Source: VXPQ01 sp965117025 (GTDB lineage: Bacteria; Bacteroidota; Rhodothermia; Rhodothermales; VXPQ01). From it: a DNA stretch of 64,000 nt. Both the position numbers and the translations under genes were made by a program. The notes below the pieces were generated by a model, which ran no database searches, was not told the origin of the DNA, and saw only the letters and a list, made by a program, of their open reading frames with translations. Positions 1 through 9,278 of this stretch are shown here, one piece after another (positions within the stretch are counted from its first letter, which is position 1; every line of letters begins with the position of its first letter). Location: assembly GCA_965117025.1 (NCBI GenBank), contig OZ220746.1, positions 496,001 to 560,000 of the forward strand, written 5' to 3'.

Positions 1-2
1 CC

Positions 3-2216
3 GGGGACATAATTGTGCTCACTACCGACGGCGGGGAATACCCCAATGACGACGAGATCAAACCGGACATACCCCTGACTTTCATGGCCGCGCCCGGCTT
101 GACGAATCGTCCCGTACTGACGAACAACGGCACCGACGGCACGAAGGATATCTTCCGGCTGTACAACGACCTCACCCTTATAGGGCTGGAAATCGACGGA
201 CTCAATGAAGCGAAGTACGGTATCCGCACCGGCTCAGGATCCGGGGACGCCGCAAACGTGACGCAGGGCTACGTGCTGAAAATCATGGACTGCTATTTCC
301 ATGATATCGTCAGCGGCAGCGACGGCAACGCCTTCCGCGCCTACGGGTCTACACTGGCCGATTCCATCATTATACGCAACAGTCTGTTCGAAAATATGGG
401 GAAGGAAGGCGTCCGGGTACGCGACGAAGACAGCGACCGGCGCGGCTTCGGCTTCTTCAACGTGAATTACTTCGAGGTGTCACACTCTACCTTCTGGGAT
501 ATCAAGAACGATGCGATCAGCGTCTACGGCGGCGACGAAGATCCGAACACACCCGGGCCGGAAGTGCTCATCGATCATGTGACGATCTACAACGCCGGGC
601 ACTACGTCATCAATCTGAAAGATGTGGAAAATGCCCAGATTACTAATTCGATTCTGGTCGGAAACTACGATATCATCAATGCAACCGGCAAAACGCTGGG
701 GGCGCCCTGGCTGGTGACCGGTGCGCGCATCGCCTACACCGACACGCTCAATGTCAGCGACGATGGCGTCTGGACAGGTAACCGACCAACTCCCACGGAA
801 GAATCCCTCTATGCGGTCGATCCCATGTTTGCCGATCCGGACAACGGAGACTTTACCCTCTCCAGCGCCTCGCCCCTCATCGGCGCAGGCGAAGACGGTT
901 CAGACCTGGGCGACATGCGCTGGTCGTCTTCCGGAGGAGGAGGTGGCGGCGCCGTACATCAGGTGGCGGCCGGTCAGAACACGCTGATGGAGGCAGTAGA
1001 GGCCGCTGCGGCAGGCGACATCATCGAACTCACCGACAGCGGCGGGGAATACCTCAACGACGACCAGATCAACATCGAAGTCCCTCTTACGATCCGGGCC
1101 GCTGCCGGCTTGGCCGCTAAACCGGTCATCAAAAACAATGAACCGGACGAGAGTACGCGCGTCGTCTTTCGCATCTACGACGATTTCACGCTTCACGGCA
1201 TAGAAATCGACGGACAGGCCGGGACGGATTTCAATGCGAAATACCTCCTGCGTATCGACGACAACGACGACGGGAGCGGCCTGCAGGCCGACGGCCTGAA
1301 CCTGAAGGTGTACGACAGCTACCTGCATGACGTGGTGGTAGGCGGCGACGGCAATTTCCTCCGTCAATACGCACTAACGCTTGCCGATTCCGTCATTTTC
1401 CGGAACGTGGTGCTGGACAACAGCGGCAAGGAAGGCATCCGGATCAAGGACGAGTCCAGCGATAACAAGGCGATGGGAATTCACAACGTCAATTATTTCG
1501 AGGTCTCGAATTCGACCATTTCGAACACGAAAAACGACGGTATTTACGTGGATGGCGGCGACGAAGACGAGAGCACCCCGGAACCGGAATTCATCGTAGA
1601 CGGCCTGACCTGTTACAACTGCGGTTTCGGCAACGGACGCGCGATCTTTCCCCGCAACATCCTCAATGCGACGATCACCAACAGCATCCTCGCCCATAGC
1701 AACACGGATACGGAAGGCTCGGTCCTGATCGAGGGCAACTCGAGCATTACCCATTCGAACTTGTTCGAAGTATCCCCCATCAAACTGTCCAGCGGGGCCA
1801 CGCAGCACAATATCCTCAATCTGGATCCCATGTTCGCAGACCCGGACAATCTGGACTTTACGCTCGGCCACAGAATTCTGCAGGAGGCGGGCTGGGGTGA
1901 TCCGCAGTGGACCATGGGAACCGTTTCGATCGAGGACGAGATCGTTTTGCCCACGCAGATGACCCTGGGGCAGAACTATCCCAATCCTTTCCGGGGGCAG
2001 ACCGCCATACCTTACCAAATCGACGAGCCAGGCATGGCTACCCTGGAAGTGTTCGATATACTGGGACGTCAAATAACCAGCGTGGTGAACACCCATGAGG
2101 CGCCGGGCGAATATATCCTGAACCTCCGCCTCGAAGGCTACGCGGCAGGCCTGTATGTGTACAGGCTTCGGGTGGACGATCAGGTGCAACACCGCACACT
2201 TACGCTACTGAAATAG
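3..2216 (+). CDS. Duplicated parallel beta-helix protein, T9SS cargo, 5' end outside window
   Basis: The frame is open to the window edge (G-D-I-I precedes the GTG at 15, matching G-D-I-I-E-L in the second unit), so the gene starts upstream. The visible protein is two copies of one beta-helix unit (about residues 1-300 and 315-640, counted from the GTG) joined by a Gly-rich linker. Both copies contain N-V-N-Y-F-E-V-S, G-G-D-E-D and D-P-M-F-A-D-P-D. The last ~80 residues are a T9SS sorting domain (N-Y-P-N-P-F), so the product is exported and probably surface-attached. The fold resembles DUF4957/DUF5123-type and PL6-like helices, but no PL6 catalytic Lys/Arg motif is visible. Lying directly before two alginate lyase genes, it probably binds or cleaves alginate; that role is inferred. 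Confidence 0.75.
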   Translation, partial: GDIIVLTTDGGEYPNDDEIKPDIPLTFMAAPGLTNRPVLTNNGTDGTKDIFRLYNDLTLIGLEIDGLNEAKYGIRTGSGSGDAANVTQGYVLKIMDCYFHDIVSGSDGNAFRAYGSTLADSIIIRNSLFENMGKEGVRVRDEDSDRRGFGFFNVNYFEVSHSTFWDIKNDAISVYGGDEDPNTPGPEVLIDHVTIYNAGHYVINLKDVENAQITNSILVGNYDIINATGKTLGAPWLVTGARIAYTDTLNVSDDGVWTGNRPTPTEESLYAVDPMFADPDNGDFTLSSASPLIGAGEDGSDLGDMRWSSSGGGGGGAVHQVAAGQNTLMEAVEAAAAGDIIELTDSGGEYLNDDQINIEVPLTIRAAAGLAAKPVIKNNEPDESTRVVFRIYDDFTLHGIEIDGQAGTDFNAKYLLRIDDNDDGSGLQADGLNLKVYDSYLHDVVVGGDGNFLRQYALTLADSVIFRNVVLDNSGKEGIRIKDESSDNKAMGIHNVNYFEVSNSTISNTKNDGIYVDGGDEDESTPEPEFIVDGLTCYNCGFGNGRAIFPRNILNATITNSILAHSNTDTEGSVLIEGNSSITHSNLFEVSPIKLSSGATQHNILNLDPMFADPDNLDFTLGHRILQEAGWGDPQWTMGTVSIEDEIVLPTQMTLGQNYPNPFRGQTAIPYQIDEPGMATLEVFDILGRQITSVVNTHEAPGEYILNLRLEGYAAGLYVYRLRVDDQVQHRTLTLLK

Positions 2217-2223
2217 GACAACG

Positions 2224-2269
2224 GGCAGGAAACGAGAGAGGATATTCCTCATTTCCCTCGTTTCCTGCC
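2224..2269 (+). terminator. Strong stem-loop between the beta-helix gene and the PL6 gene
   Basis: Arms 2224-2236 and 2257-2269 are a perfect 13-bp inverted repeat (GGCAGGAAACGAG with its complement). Inside is a second small hairpin, GAGG (2238-2241) against CCTC (2247-2250). It begins 8 bases after the stop codon of the upstream gene and ends 20 bases before the TTG of the next. There is no long U-tract, so it may be an attenuating or mRNA-stabilising hairpin rather than a full intrinsic terminator. Confidence 0.55.
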
Positions 2270-2288
2270 TCAAACACTCTTCAGACGC

Positions 2289-4043
2289 TTGTCCATCTTT
2301 CGGTTGACCTGCCTGGTCACCGCATCGGTTTTTCCCCTGCTGTGGTGGACGCTCCCGGCGCTCGCCCAGCAGGAGCGGTTTGTCCGCACCCCGGCCGAGC
2401 TTGCCAGCGCCATCTCGAACTCCGACCCGGGCGACGCCATTGTGATGGCGAACGGGGTGTGGACAGATACGCAAATCGCCTTCTACGCCCAGGGCGCCGT
2501 AGGCGACACCATCACGTTACGGGCGGAAACCCCGGGGAAAGTGATCCTGAACGGGCGGTCCACCTTGCGCATCGCCGGCGACTACCTGAAGGTGGATGGA
2601 CTGTGGTTCGATCGGGGAGCGCTCTCGGACGGGCACATTATCCAATTCAGGCGCTCGTCTTCGCGTCTCGCGAACCATAGCCGTCTTACCAATTGCGCTA
2701 TCACGGATTATAACCCGCCAAGCAGGCTGACGGAGTACAAGTGGGTTTCTATCTACGGCACGCACAACAGGGTGGACCATTGCTATTTCGCCGGGAAAAC
2801 CCATGACGGAGCCACGGTCGTCGTCTGGCTCCGCGACCCGCCGAACGACACGCCCTCATATCACCGGGTGGATCACAACCATTTCGGCCATCGTCCGGAT
2901 CTGGGCAAGAACGGAGGAGAAACCCTCCGCATTGGAACGAGCAGCCGCTCGATGCAAAACTCTTTTGTGACGGTCGAGCGTAACCTCTTCGAGGAGTGCG
3001 ATGGCGAGATCGAAATCATCTCCAACAAAAGCGGGCAAAACACATTTCGCTACAACACCTTCCGTCGCTCGGCAGGCACCTTGACGCTACGCCACGGCAA
3101 CGAGGCCCATGTATACGGTAACTTCTTTCTGGGAGAAGGCAAACCCCAAACGGGCGGGGTTCGAATTATCGGAGAACGGCACGAAGTCTACAACAACTAT
3201 TTCCAGGATCTGATGGGCACGGGCTATCGTGCTGCGTTGGCGATCGTGAATGGGGTGGAAAATTCGCCGCTCAACCGCTATTTCCAGGTTAAAGACGCAA
3301 TCGTTGCCTTCAATACATTCGTCAATACGGAGGAAACGTTCGTCATCGGGGCAGGAAAAAGCAACGAACAGTCGCTGCCCCCGGAAAACCTGACGATTGC
3401 CAGCAATCTTGTGGAGACATCGATGGGGCCGATTATCGAATACGAAGACACCCCTGTCAACATTTCCTACGCAGCGAATATCATGCACGGAAGCAACCTG
3501 GGTATTGATCGGCCCGACGGTATTTCCACCGCGGATCCCCAACTGGCGTCAAGCCAGTCGCTGTGGCGGCCTTCCGCATCCTCCCCTGCCCTCAATGCCG
3601 CCGCGGCCTTTACCTTTGCCACCACCGATATAGACGGTCAGGCGCGCGACGCCACCCCCGATATCGGCGCCGATGAACAGGCAACCTCGCCCATAACGAA
3701 CCGTCCTTTGACGGAAGCCGATGTAGGCCCCTCATTCCTCGGCATCGTCCTGCCGGTGGAATCTCCCCCGAAGGAACTACCTTCCACCAGCGTAACGATC
3801 ACGAACGCACCGAACCCGTTCGACAATCATACCCATATATCCTTTACTCTTGCGGAATCCGGTCATGTACGACTTATCGTGTACGACATAATCGGACGGG
3901 AAGTGACTCGTCTGCTCGATGCGCCCCGAGCGCAGGGCGAGCACCGCGTGGTTTTCGAAGCCTCAAGCCTTCCGGCCGGACTGTACATGGTCAGACTGAA
4001 CGTAAACGATCAACAGCAGACACACATGCTCTTTCGTCAATGA
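2289..4043 (+). CDS. Polysaccharide lyase family 6 (alginate/chondroitin lyase type), secreted T9SS cargo
   Basis: PL6 enzymes cleave uronate polymers, mostly alginate, by beta-elimination on a parallel beta-helix. The 584-residue protein has an N-terminal signal peptide (about 1-27), a PL6 domain (about 28-430) and a C-terminal T9SS tail with A-P-N-P-F (about 505-584). The PL6 hallmarks are present: N208-G-G-E-T, the acidic pair E240/E242, K247 in S-N-K-S-G, and R268 in L-R-H-G-N. They correspond to the calcium ligands and catalytic Lys/Arg of chondroitinase B. The start is a TTG, chosen because it gives the signal peptide; no ATG precedes the mature domain and no clear ribosome site is seen. 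Its stop overlaps the next start (ATGA). Context with PL17 and KdgF favours alginate as substrate. Confidence 0.9.
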   Translation: MSIFRLTCLVTASVFPLLWWTLPALAQQERFVRTPAELASAISNSDPGDAIVMANGVWTDTQIAFYAQGAVGDTITLRAETPGKVILNGRSTLRIAGDYLKVDGLWFDRGALSDGHIIQFRRSSSRLANHSRLTNCAITDYNPPSRLTEYKWVSIYGTHNRVDHCYFAGKTHDGATVVVWLRDPPNDTPSYHRVDHNHFGHRPDLGKNGGETLRIGTSSRSMQNSFVTVERNLFEECDGEIEIISNKSGQNTFRYNTFRRSAGTLTLRHGNEAHVYGNFFLGEGKPQTGGVRIIGERHEVYNNYFQDLMGTGYRAALAIVNGVENSPLNRYFQVKDAIVAFNTFVNTEETFVIGAGKSNEQSLPPENLTIASNLVETSMGPIIEYEDTPVNISYAANIMHGSNLGIDRPDGISTADPQLASSQSLWRPSASSPALNAAAAFTFATTDIDGQARDATPDIGADEQATSPITNRPLTEADVGPSFLGIVLPVESPPKELPSTSVTITNAPNPFDNHTHISFTLAESGHVRLIVYDIIGREVTRLLDAPRAQGEHRVVFEASSLPAGLYMVRLNVNDQQQTHMLFRQ

Positions 4044-6919
4044 GAATATCGCTCTTCATCGCGCTTTGCTGTATCGCTGCCCCTCCCGCCATGGGAGATG
4101 ATACCCTTGTTCGTTCGGTGGATGCATTCCACAGGGCCGTGGAGGAGGCACAGCCGGGCGATACCATCCTTCTGGCCAATGGCGTCTGGCGGGATGCGCA
4201 TCTCGATTTCGACGCGGACGGTATGGAGGGAGACACCATTACCGTCAGGGCGGAAACTCCGGGACAGGTGGTCCTGACAGGAACATCCCGGCTTCGCATC
4301 GGAGGCAGTTATCTGAAAGTGGAGGGATTGTGGTTCCACCGGGGCGCCCTCGAGGGGGGACATGTCATCGCTTTTCGTATAAACCAAAACCGGCCAGCGC
4401 ATCACAGTCGCCTCACCAACTGCGCCATTACCGAATACAATCCGCCCAACTGGCTGACCGGCTACAAGTGGGTTTCGATCTATGGCACACACAACCGGGT
4501 GGACCATAATTATTTCGCAGGAAAAACACACGACGGCACCACCCTCGTGGTGTGGCTCGAGGACCCGCCAAACCACGAACCGAACTACCACCGTATAGAT
4601 CATAATCATTTCGGGTATCGCCCCCCTCTCGGAAAGAACGGAGGAGAAACCATCCGCATAGGCACGAGCCACCGTTCGATGCAGGACTCGCGTACGGTCG
4701 TCGAATACAACCTCTTCGAACGAACCGACGGAGAACACGAAATCATTTCCAACAAATCCGGAGAAAATATTTTCCGCCACAACACTTTCCTCGAATCCCA
4801 GGGGGCGCTCACGCTGCGTCATGGCAACCGGGCGGTGGTAGCGAATAATTTTTTCCTGGGCAACGGGCGGCCCGGCACAGGCGGCGTGCGTGTGATCGGG
4901 GAAGATCACCTTGTCCAGCATAATTATTTCGCGGGCTTGCAGGGGGATTCCTCGCGGGCCGCGCTCCCGATCATGAATGGCATACCCGATTCACCTCTTA
5001 ACCGGTATTTCCAGGTCAAAAACGCGCACATCGCCAACAACACGTTTGTCGATACCCGCATTACGATTTTGTATGGACTGGGAATGGACAGCGAAAAATC
5101 CTTGCCGCCGCAGGGGGTTTCATTCGTCGACAATGTCGTGTACACCGATAGCCCCGCTCCAGTGGTGTTCGCAATGGCGCCGTCTCAGGACATCACATGG
5201 AGCGGTAATGTGTTTTATGGTTCCGACCCCGGCATACCCCTGCCACAGGGCATCCGGTGGGAAAATCCGAAGTTCCTCCTCGGGAAAGACGGTCTCTGGC
5301 GACCCGATCCTAAAGGCCCGGCAGCGGGCAAAGGCGCAATGCCCGAAGGCCGACCGCTGACGCCGGACGATGTGGGACCCGCGTGGTTCTCGCTGCCCTG
5401 GACCCCGCGCATCCTGTCGGAAAACGATAATTCTCTCCCGGATTTTTCCTATGCAGGCTACCACTGGGGTGAGCGCCCGCCTCCCGATCTTCCTCCGACG
5501 ATCGACGTAACCGATTTCGGCGCCACCGGCGACGATATGAACGACGACAGCAATGCGTTCAAACGCGCCCTTTCGGCGGCGCAATCAATGGAAGGACCGG
5601 TGGTTCTCCATATTCCGGCGGGGCGATATCACATTTCGGACATCCTGTTCATCGAACGGAGCGACTTCGTACTACAAGGCGCCGGCAGCGGAGAGAACGG
5701 GACCGTGATCGCCATCGAAAAGGCGCTGGGAGCAATGGACATGCCCCCGGCGCTGCAGAAAATGCGGCAGTCGCTCATCGAAAAGGATAAACGGGTAAAC
5801 GGACTGCCCCCCTCTCCGTTTTCCCGGATGGGCGGTGTGTTCTGGACACGCTTACCGGACCTGTCCCAGCCGGAAATGCTGACCCCGATCACAGGCGGGA
5901 TGCGCGGTGCATACCGGATGGAAGTTGCGGACGCAACCGGGCTGGAAACTGGACAGATGGTCCGGGTGACATGGTTTACCCCGAACGGTGCGGGTCTCCC
6001 GCCCTGCACCTATGAGGCCCCGAAGCAAAAACCCGACAACCACCCGGAAGAGAACCCGTGCAGCCCACCGATTACGCAGGATGTAACCATCACGGGAATC
6101 GTGGACAATACGATCCTGATCAAAGAACCTCTACTCCATGGCCTTAGCCCTGGATGGAGGGCGCAACTAATGACGACAGCTTTTCTGAGTGAAGTCGGCA
6201 TTGAGCACCTGAGAATCGAATTTGCTGATGTACCGTACGCCGGCCATCATCTGGAAGACGGCTATAATGCGTTCTATCTCACAGGCCTTCGCAACGGCTG
6301 GATACGAAATGTACACATTCATAACGCCGATGCCGGTATCCTCACTAATTCCTCCTCCAACCTGACCCTTCAGAACCTGACATTCACGGGCAGGACAAGT
6401 CACTACAACATACATATGGGTGATGTGCATCACGTGCTCGCTAAAGATTTCGAGGCCAAAAACCCGTCGCTCCATCCGGTCGGTTTCGGCGCCGGGAGCC
6501 GCGCCAGCGTATTCACCCGGGGCCGGATTTTGCAACCAGGCCTCGACCAGCACCGCGGTTTCCAGCATCAGAATCTTTTCGACGACCTGACGCTTGTCGA
6601 AGACCGCAACCACAGTACATTGTTCACGTACAGCGGGATATCATCCCCGGAAGCGGCGCACGGCGCACACAATACGTTCTGGAATATCCGCATTTCCTTT
6701 GAACACCCCGAGACGATCCGCCTTCCCGGTTACCTCGGGGCCGTGGAAAAAGGCCGGGGCGTCCGGATTATCGGGCTGAAGGCCAATGTGCCGATTCGCT
6801 TCGAGTACGGACCGGATACGTACACCGAGGGCGTCAACCGAACTGGTATCGAGGTACCCTCCCTTTACCGATATCAACTACACCGACGACTCGGGGACGT
6901 CACCACATCACAGCAATGA
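4040..6919 (+). CDS. PL6 lyase fused to a second pectate-lyase-like beta-helix
   Basis: This 959-residue protein begins with a signal peptide (about 1-19) and a PL6 domain (about 20-450) closely related to the upstream gene product. N200-G-G-E-T, E232/E234, K239 in S-N-K-S-G and R260 in L-R-H-G-N are all kept. From about residue 485 a different beta-helix begins with D-V-T-D-F-G-A-T-G-D and continues to the end, resembling the pectate lyase 3 superfamily domain of glycan-active enzymes. No T9SS tail is present, so it is probably periplasmic or carried differently from its neighbour. The start overlaps the preceding stop by four bases, which implies translational coupling. The N-terminal half is a confident lyase; the function of the C-terminal half is unknown. 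Confidence 0.87.
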   Translation: MRISLFIALCCIAAPPAMGDDTLVRSVDAFHRAVEEAQPGDTILLANGVWRDAHLDFDADGMEGDTITVRAETPGQVVLTGTSRLRIGGSYLKVEGLWFHRGALEGGHVIAFRINQNRPAHHSRLTNCAITEYNPPNWLTGYKWVSIYGTHNRVDHNYFAGKTHDGTTLVVWLEDPPNHEPNYHRIDHNHFGYRPPLGKNGGETIRIGTSHRSMQDSRTVVEYNLFERTDGEHEIISNKSGENIFRHNTFLESQGALTLRHGNRAVVANNFFLGNGRPGTGGVRVIGEDHLVQHNYFAGLQGDSSRAALPIMNGIPDSPLNRYFQVKNAHIANNTFVDTRITILYGLGMDSEKSLPPQGVSFVDNVVYTDSPAPVVFAMAPSQDITWSGNVFYGSDPGIPLPQGIRWENPKFLLGKDGLWRPDPKGPAAGKGAMPEGRPLTPDDVGPAWFSLPWTPRILSENDNSLPDFSYAGYHWGERPPPDLPPTIDVTDFGATGDDMNDDSNAFKRALSAAQSMEGPVVLHIPAGRYHISDILFIERSDFVLQGAGSGENGTVIAIEKALGAMDMPPALQKMRQSLIEKDKRVNGLPPSPFSRMGGVFWTRLPDLSQPEMLTPITGGMRGAYRMEVADATGLETGQMVRVTWFTPNGAGLPPCTYEAPKQKPDNHPEENPCSPPITQDVTITGIVDNTILIKEPLLHGLSPGWRAQLMTTAFLSEVGIEHLRIEFADVPYAGHHLEDGYNAFYLTGLRNGWIRNVHIHNADAGILTNSSSNLTLQNLTFTGRTSHYNIHMGDVHHVLAKDFEAKNPSLHPVGFGAGSRASVFTRGRILQPGLDQHRGFQHQNLFDDLTLVEDRNHSTLFTYSGISSPEAAHGAHNTFWNIRISFEHPETIRLPGYLGAVEKGRGVRIIGLKANVPIRFEYGPDTYTEGVNRTGIEVPSLYRYQLHRRLGDVTTSQQ

Positions 6920-6970
6920 GCCTGCTGTGTGGACGCGGCCTTCGGAATGGAAAATGCGACCGCGCCCGCG

Positions 6971-7771
6971 TTACGTTGCACTGGCTGCAAGTTGTCCCGG
7001 TTGCCCGTTCTCAACAGCCTCGACTTCCATAACCTGCCGCACATGATCTTCGGACACGTCCAGATGCCGCGCCATGCATAAGCGCGCTTCATCGGCCTCG
7101 CCCGCTGCAATGGCCTGCAGAATCTTTCCATGCCACTCTATTGCCGACTCTTTGGCATCTATAACCACCTGGTGAACGGATGCCTTAATCCGGGGCATCA
7201 GGGCGTGAATAGGCTGAATCAGAAGAGGCAGGATGGGGTTACCGGATGCCTCGGCAATATGCAGGTGAAACGCCATGTCCAGCGCAGTAAGGTCGCCGCT
7301 CCCGCTCTCGCAAGCGTTTAATTCCTGAAAATCCTGCTCAAGCCGACGGATATCTTCATCCGTACGATGAAGGGCGGCTTCGGCGGCAATGGGAGGTTCG
7401 ATAATCTGGCGGGCACGAATCACGTTCAGCCAATTCAGCGAACCGAATTTCTGGTGGAGATACAATTCCATAGGGATCGTAACGGTCTCGGTCGTGAGTT
7501 CACTCACAAAAATCCCGCGGCCTTTCTCGATCCGAAGCAGGCCCCTTCCGCTAAGCATGCGCAGGGCTTCGCGAAGAACGGTTCTACTGACCCCGAACTG
7601 TTCACACAACTGGAACTCCGGGGGCATTCTCATGCCGGGAAGCAATTGTCCACACCGGATGGAATCCTCAATAGCTCTCCCTACAGCATGACTGAGAAGC
7701 TGTGTTTTTCCAACAGGCTTGAAGTGTTTAGCCATTGATTGGGCGTTTTTATGGTTGACCAACTTGGACAC
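6971..7771 (-). CDS. GntR/FadR-family transcriptional regulator
   Basis: The 266-residue protein has an N-terminal winged helix (about 22-90; P-P-E-F-Q-L-C-E-Q-F-G-V-S-R-T-V-L-R-E-A recognition region) and a helical FCD ligand-binding domain. This is the FadR subfamily, which usually senses organic acids or uronate breakdown products. The start is the GTG at 7769-7771, preceded by AAGGG at good distance; an internal ATG at 7735 is an alternative. It is last in the minus-strand alginate operon, after a 153-base gap from dctM, and converges on the PL6 genes. It probably controls the locus in response to an alginate intermediate such as DEH or KDG; the ligand is inferred. Confidence 0.85.
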   Translation of the reverse strand: MSKLVNHKNAQSMAKHFKPVGKTQLLSHAVGRAIEDSIRCGQLLPGMRMPPEFQLCEQFGVSRTVLREALRMLSGRGLLRIEKGRGIFVSELTTETVTIPMELYLHQKFGSLNWLNVIRARQIIEPPIAAEAALHRTDEDIRRLEQDFQELNACESGSGDLTALDMAFHLHIAEASGNPILPLLIQPIHALMPRIKASVHQVVIDAKESAIEWHGKILQAIAAGEADEARLCMARHLDVSEDHVRQVMEVEAVENGQPGQLAASAT

Positions 7772-7782
7772 TTCACACGCCC

Positions 7783-7803
7783 TTTTGTTTCATAAAGACA
7801 AAA
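7783..7803. promoter_or_regulatory. Candidate operator upstream of the GntR-family gene
   Basis: TTTTGT and ACAAAA form a perfect inverted repeat around a 9-base centre, 12 bases before the GTG start of the regulator and just upstream of its AAGGG ribosome site. Size and position suit an autoregulatory site for a dimeric FadR-like protein. A TTTTGT half-site also lies in the leader of the PL17 gene near 14481. Binding is inferred only. Confidence 0.35.
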
Positions 7804-7924
7804 TTCTGCGGCTTTTCCGGAAGAACAGTTGCAGGTCATCGAGTGGCCCAAACCCGGAACACTGATCCCATATAACCAGACCCGTTCGTTATGAATCTTC
7901 TTAACCCGTTTCCCTGCAAGCGGC

Positions 7925-9217
7925 CTAAAGCCCGAATAATCTGGGTACGACCAGGGTGATTTCCGGAATAAAGGTGACTAAAAGCAGACCGAGCAACATA
8001 GCTGCATAAAGCGGCAACAGCGGCCGGACCACATCCGTCACCGGCACCCTGGAGATACCAGCCCCCGCAAAGAGTACGGTCCCAACCGGCGGGGTGCAAA
8101 GTCCGATACACAGATTAAAGACCATCAGAATACCAAAATGCAAGGGATCGATTCCCAGCGTAACGACGATGGGTAGGAAAATGGGCGTAAAGATCAGAAT
8201 CGCCGGAGTCATATCCATGAACGTACCAACCGCAAGCAGTAATACATTGATGATAAGCAGGATGACGATCTTGTTGCTGCTCAACGAAATAAGGGCGTTG
8301 GCCGCATCCTGGGGAATGTTCTCGAACGAGAGCACCCAGGAAAGCGCCAGTGAAGTGCCTATAAGAAGCATCACGACGGCCGTCGTCACTACGGAGTTGA
8401 GCAGGATGCCCGGTAACTCACGGGGACTCACTTCGCGGTAGAGCAAGACAAGCAGCAACGCATACAGGACAGCGATAGCGGCAGCCTCCGTTGCCGTGAA
8501 AATGCCTGCCACAATCCCGCCAATGACAACAACGATTAGCGTCAGGCTGGGTAAGGCATCGACAAAACGCTTGATCACTTCCCGAACAGGAATACGTTCA
8601 TCCTTGCCAAATCCTTGCCGCTTGGCAACGATAGCCGCCACCGCCATAAGCATTCCACCCAGCAACAGACCGGGAAGGTACCCGGCAACGAACAAAGCCG
8701 CCACAGAGACGCCCCCACTGGCCAGTGAGTAGACGATCAATACATTGCTCGGTGGGATGATCAGCCCCGTCGTGGCGGACGAAACATTCACGGCCGTGCT
8801 GAAATTGGGTGCATATCCGTTTTCGACCATTTTCGGGTGCATGACCGATCCGATAGCCGCCGCAGCAGCTATGGCCGAACCCGAAATAGCGCCGAAGAGC
8901 ATACAGGCGATAATGTTTACGAATGCAAGACCGCCTGGAAGCGCTCCAACCATAGCCCGTGCAAAAGCGATAAGGCGCCGGGCAATTCCTCCACGGCCCA
9001 TCAGGTTACCGGCCAAAATGAAGAAGGGGATCGCCAGCAATGTGAAACTGTCGAGGCCTGTGGCGATCCGCTGAGCCGTCGTACTCGCCGCTGGCGTGAA
9101 GTCCACGGTAACCAGCATAGTAAGTAACGTCGCCATCCCGATGGAATACGCCACAGGCACATCCATGAGAAGCAGCACAAGAAAACAAACGACCAGTATG
9201 ACAATAGCCAAACTCAT
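7925..9217 (-). CDS. dctM: TRAP transporter large membrane subunit
   Basis: DctM is the main membrane subunit of TRAP transporters, which take up carboxylates using an ion gradient and a periplasmic binding protein. The sequence is almost wholly hydrophobic, with about twelve membrane segments and family signatures such as I-P-F-F-I-L-A-G and I-P-P-S-N. At about 430 residues it is full length. The ATG at 9215-9217 is preferred because it opens directly into the first membrane helix; a GTG at 9238 would add seven residues. It follows dctQ by a short gap and completes a dctP-dctQ-dctM set inside an alginate operon, so the likely cargo is an unsaturated or keto uronate. Substrate is inferred. 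Confidence 0.93.
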   Translation of the reverse strand: MSLAIVILVVCFLVLLLMDVPVAYSIGMATLLTMLVTVDFTPAASTTAQRIATGLDSFTLLAIPFFILAGNLMGRGGIARRLIAFARAMVGALPGGLAFVNIIACMLFGAISGSAIAAAAAIGSVMHPKMVENGYAPNFSTAVNVSSATTGLIIPPSNVLIVYSLASGGVSVAALFVAGYLPGLLLGGMLMAVAAIVAKRQGFGKDERIPVREVIKRFVDALPSLTLIVVVIGGIVAGIFTATEAAAIAVLYALLLVLLYREVSPRELPGILLNSVVTTAVVMLLIGTSLALSWVLSFENIPQDAANALISLSSNKIVILLIINVLLLAVGTFMDMTPAILIFTPIFLPIVVTLGIDPLHFGILMVFNLCIGLCTPPVGTVLFAGAGISRVPVTDVVRPLLPLYAAMLLGLLLVTFIPEITLVVPRLFGL

Positions 9218-9278
9218 GCCTTCAGGATGTATATGCACATGGCCGAATCAAGAAGGATATCTCGAGTCCACATCGCGA

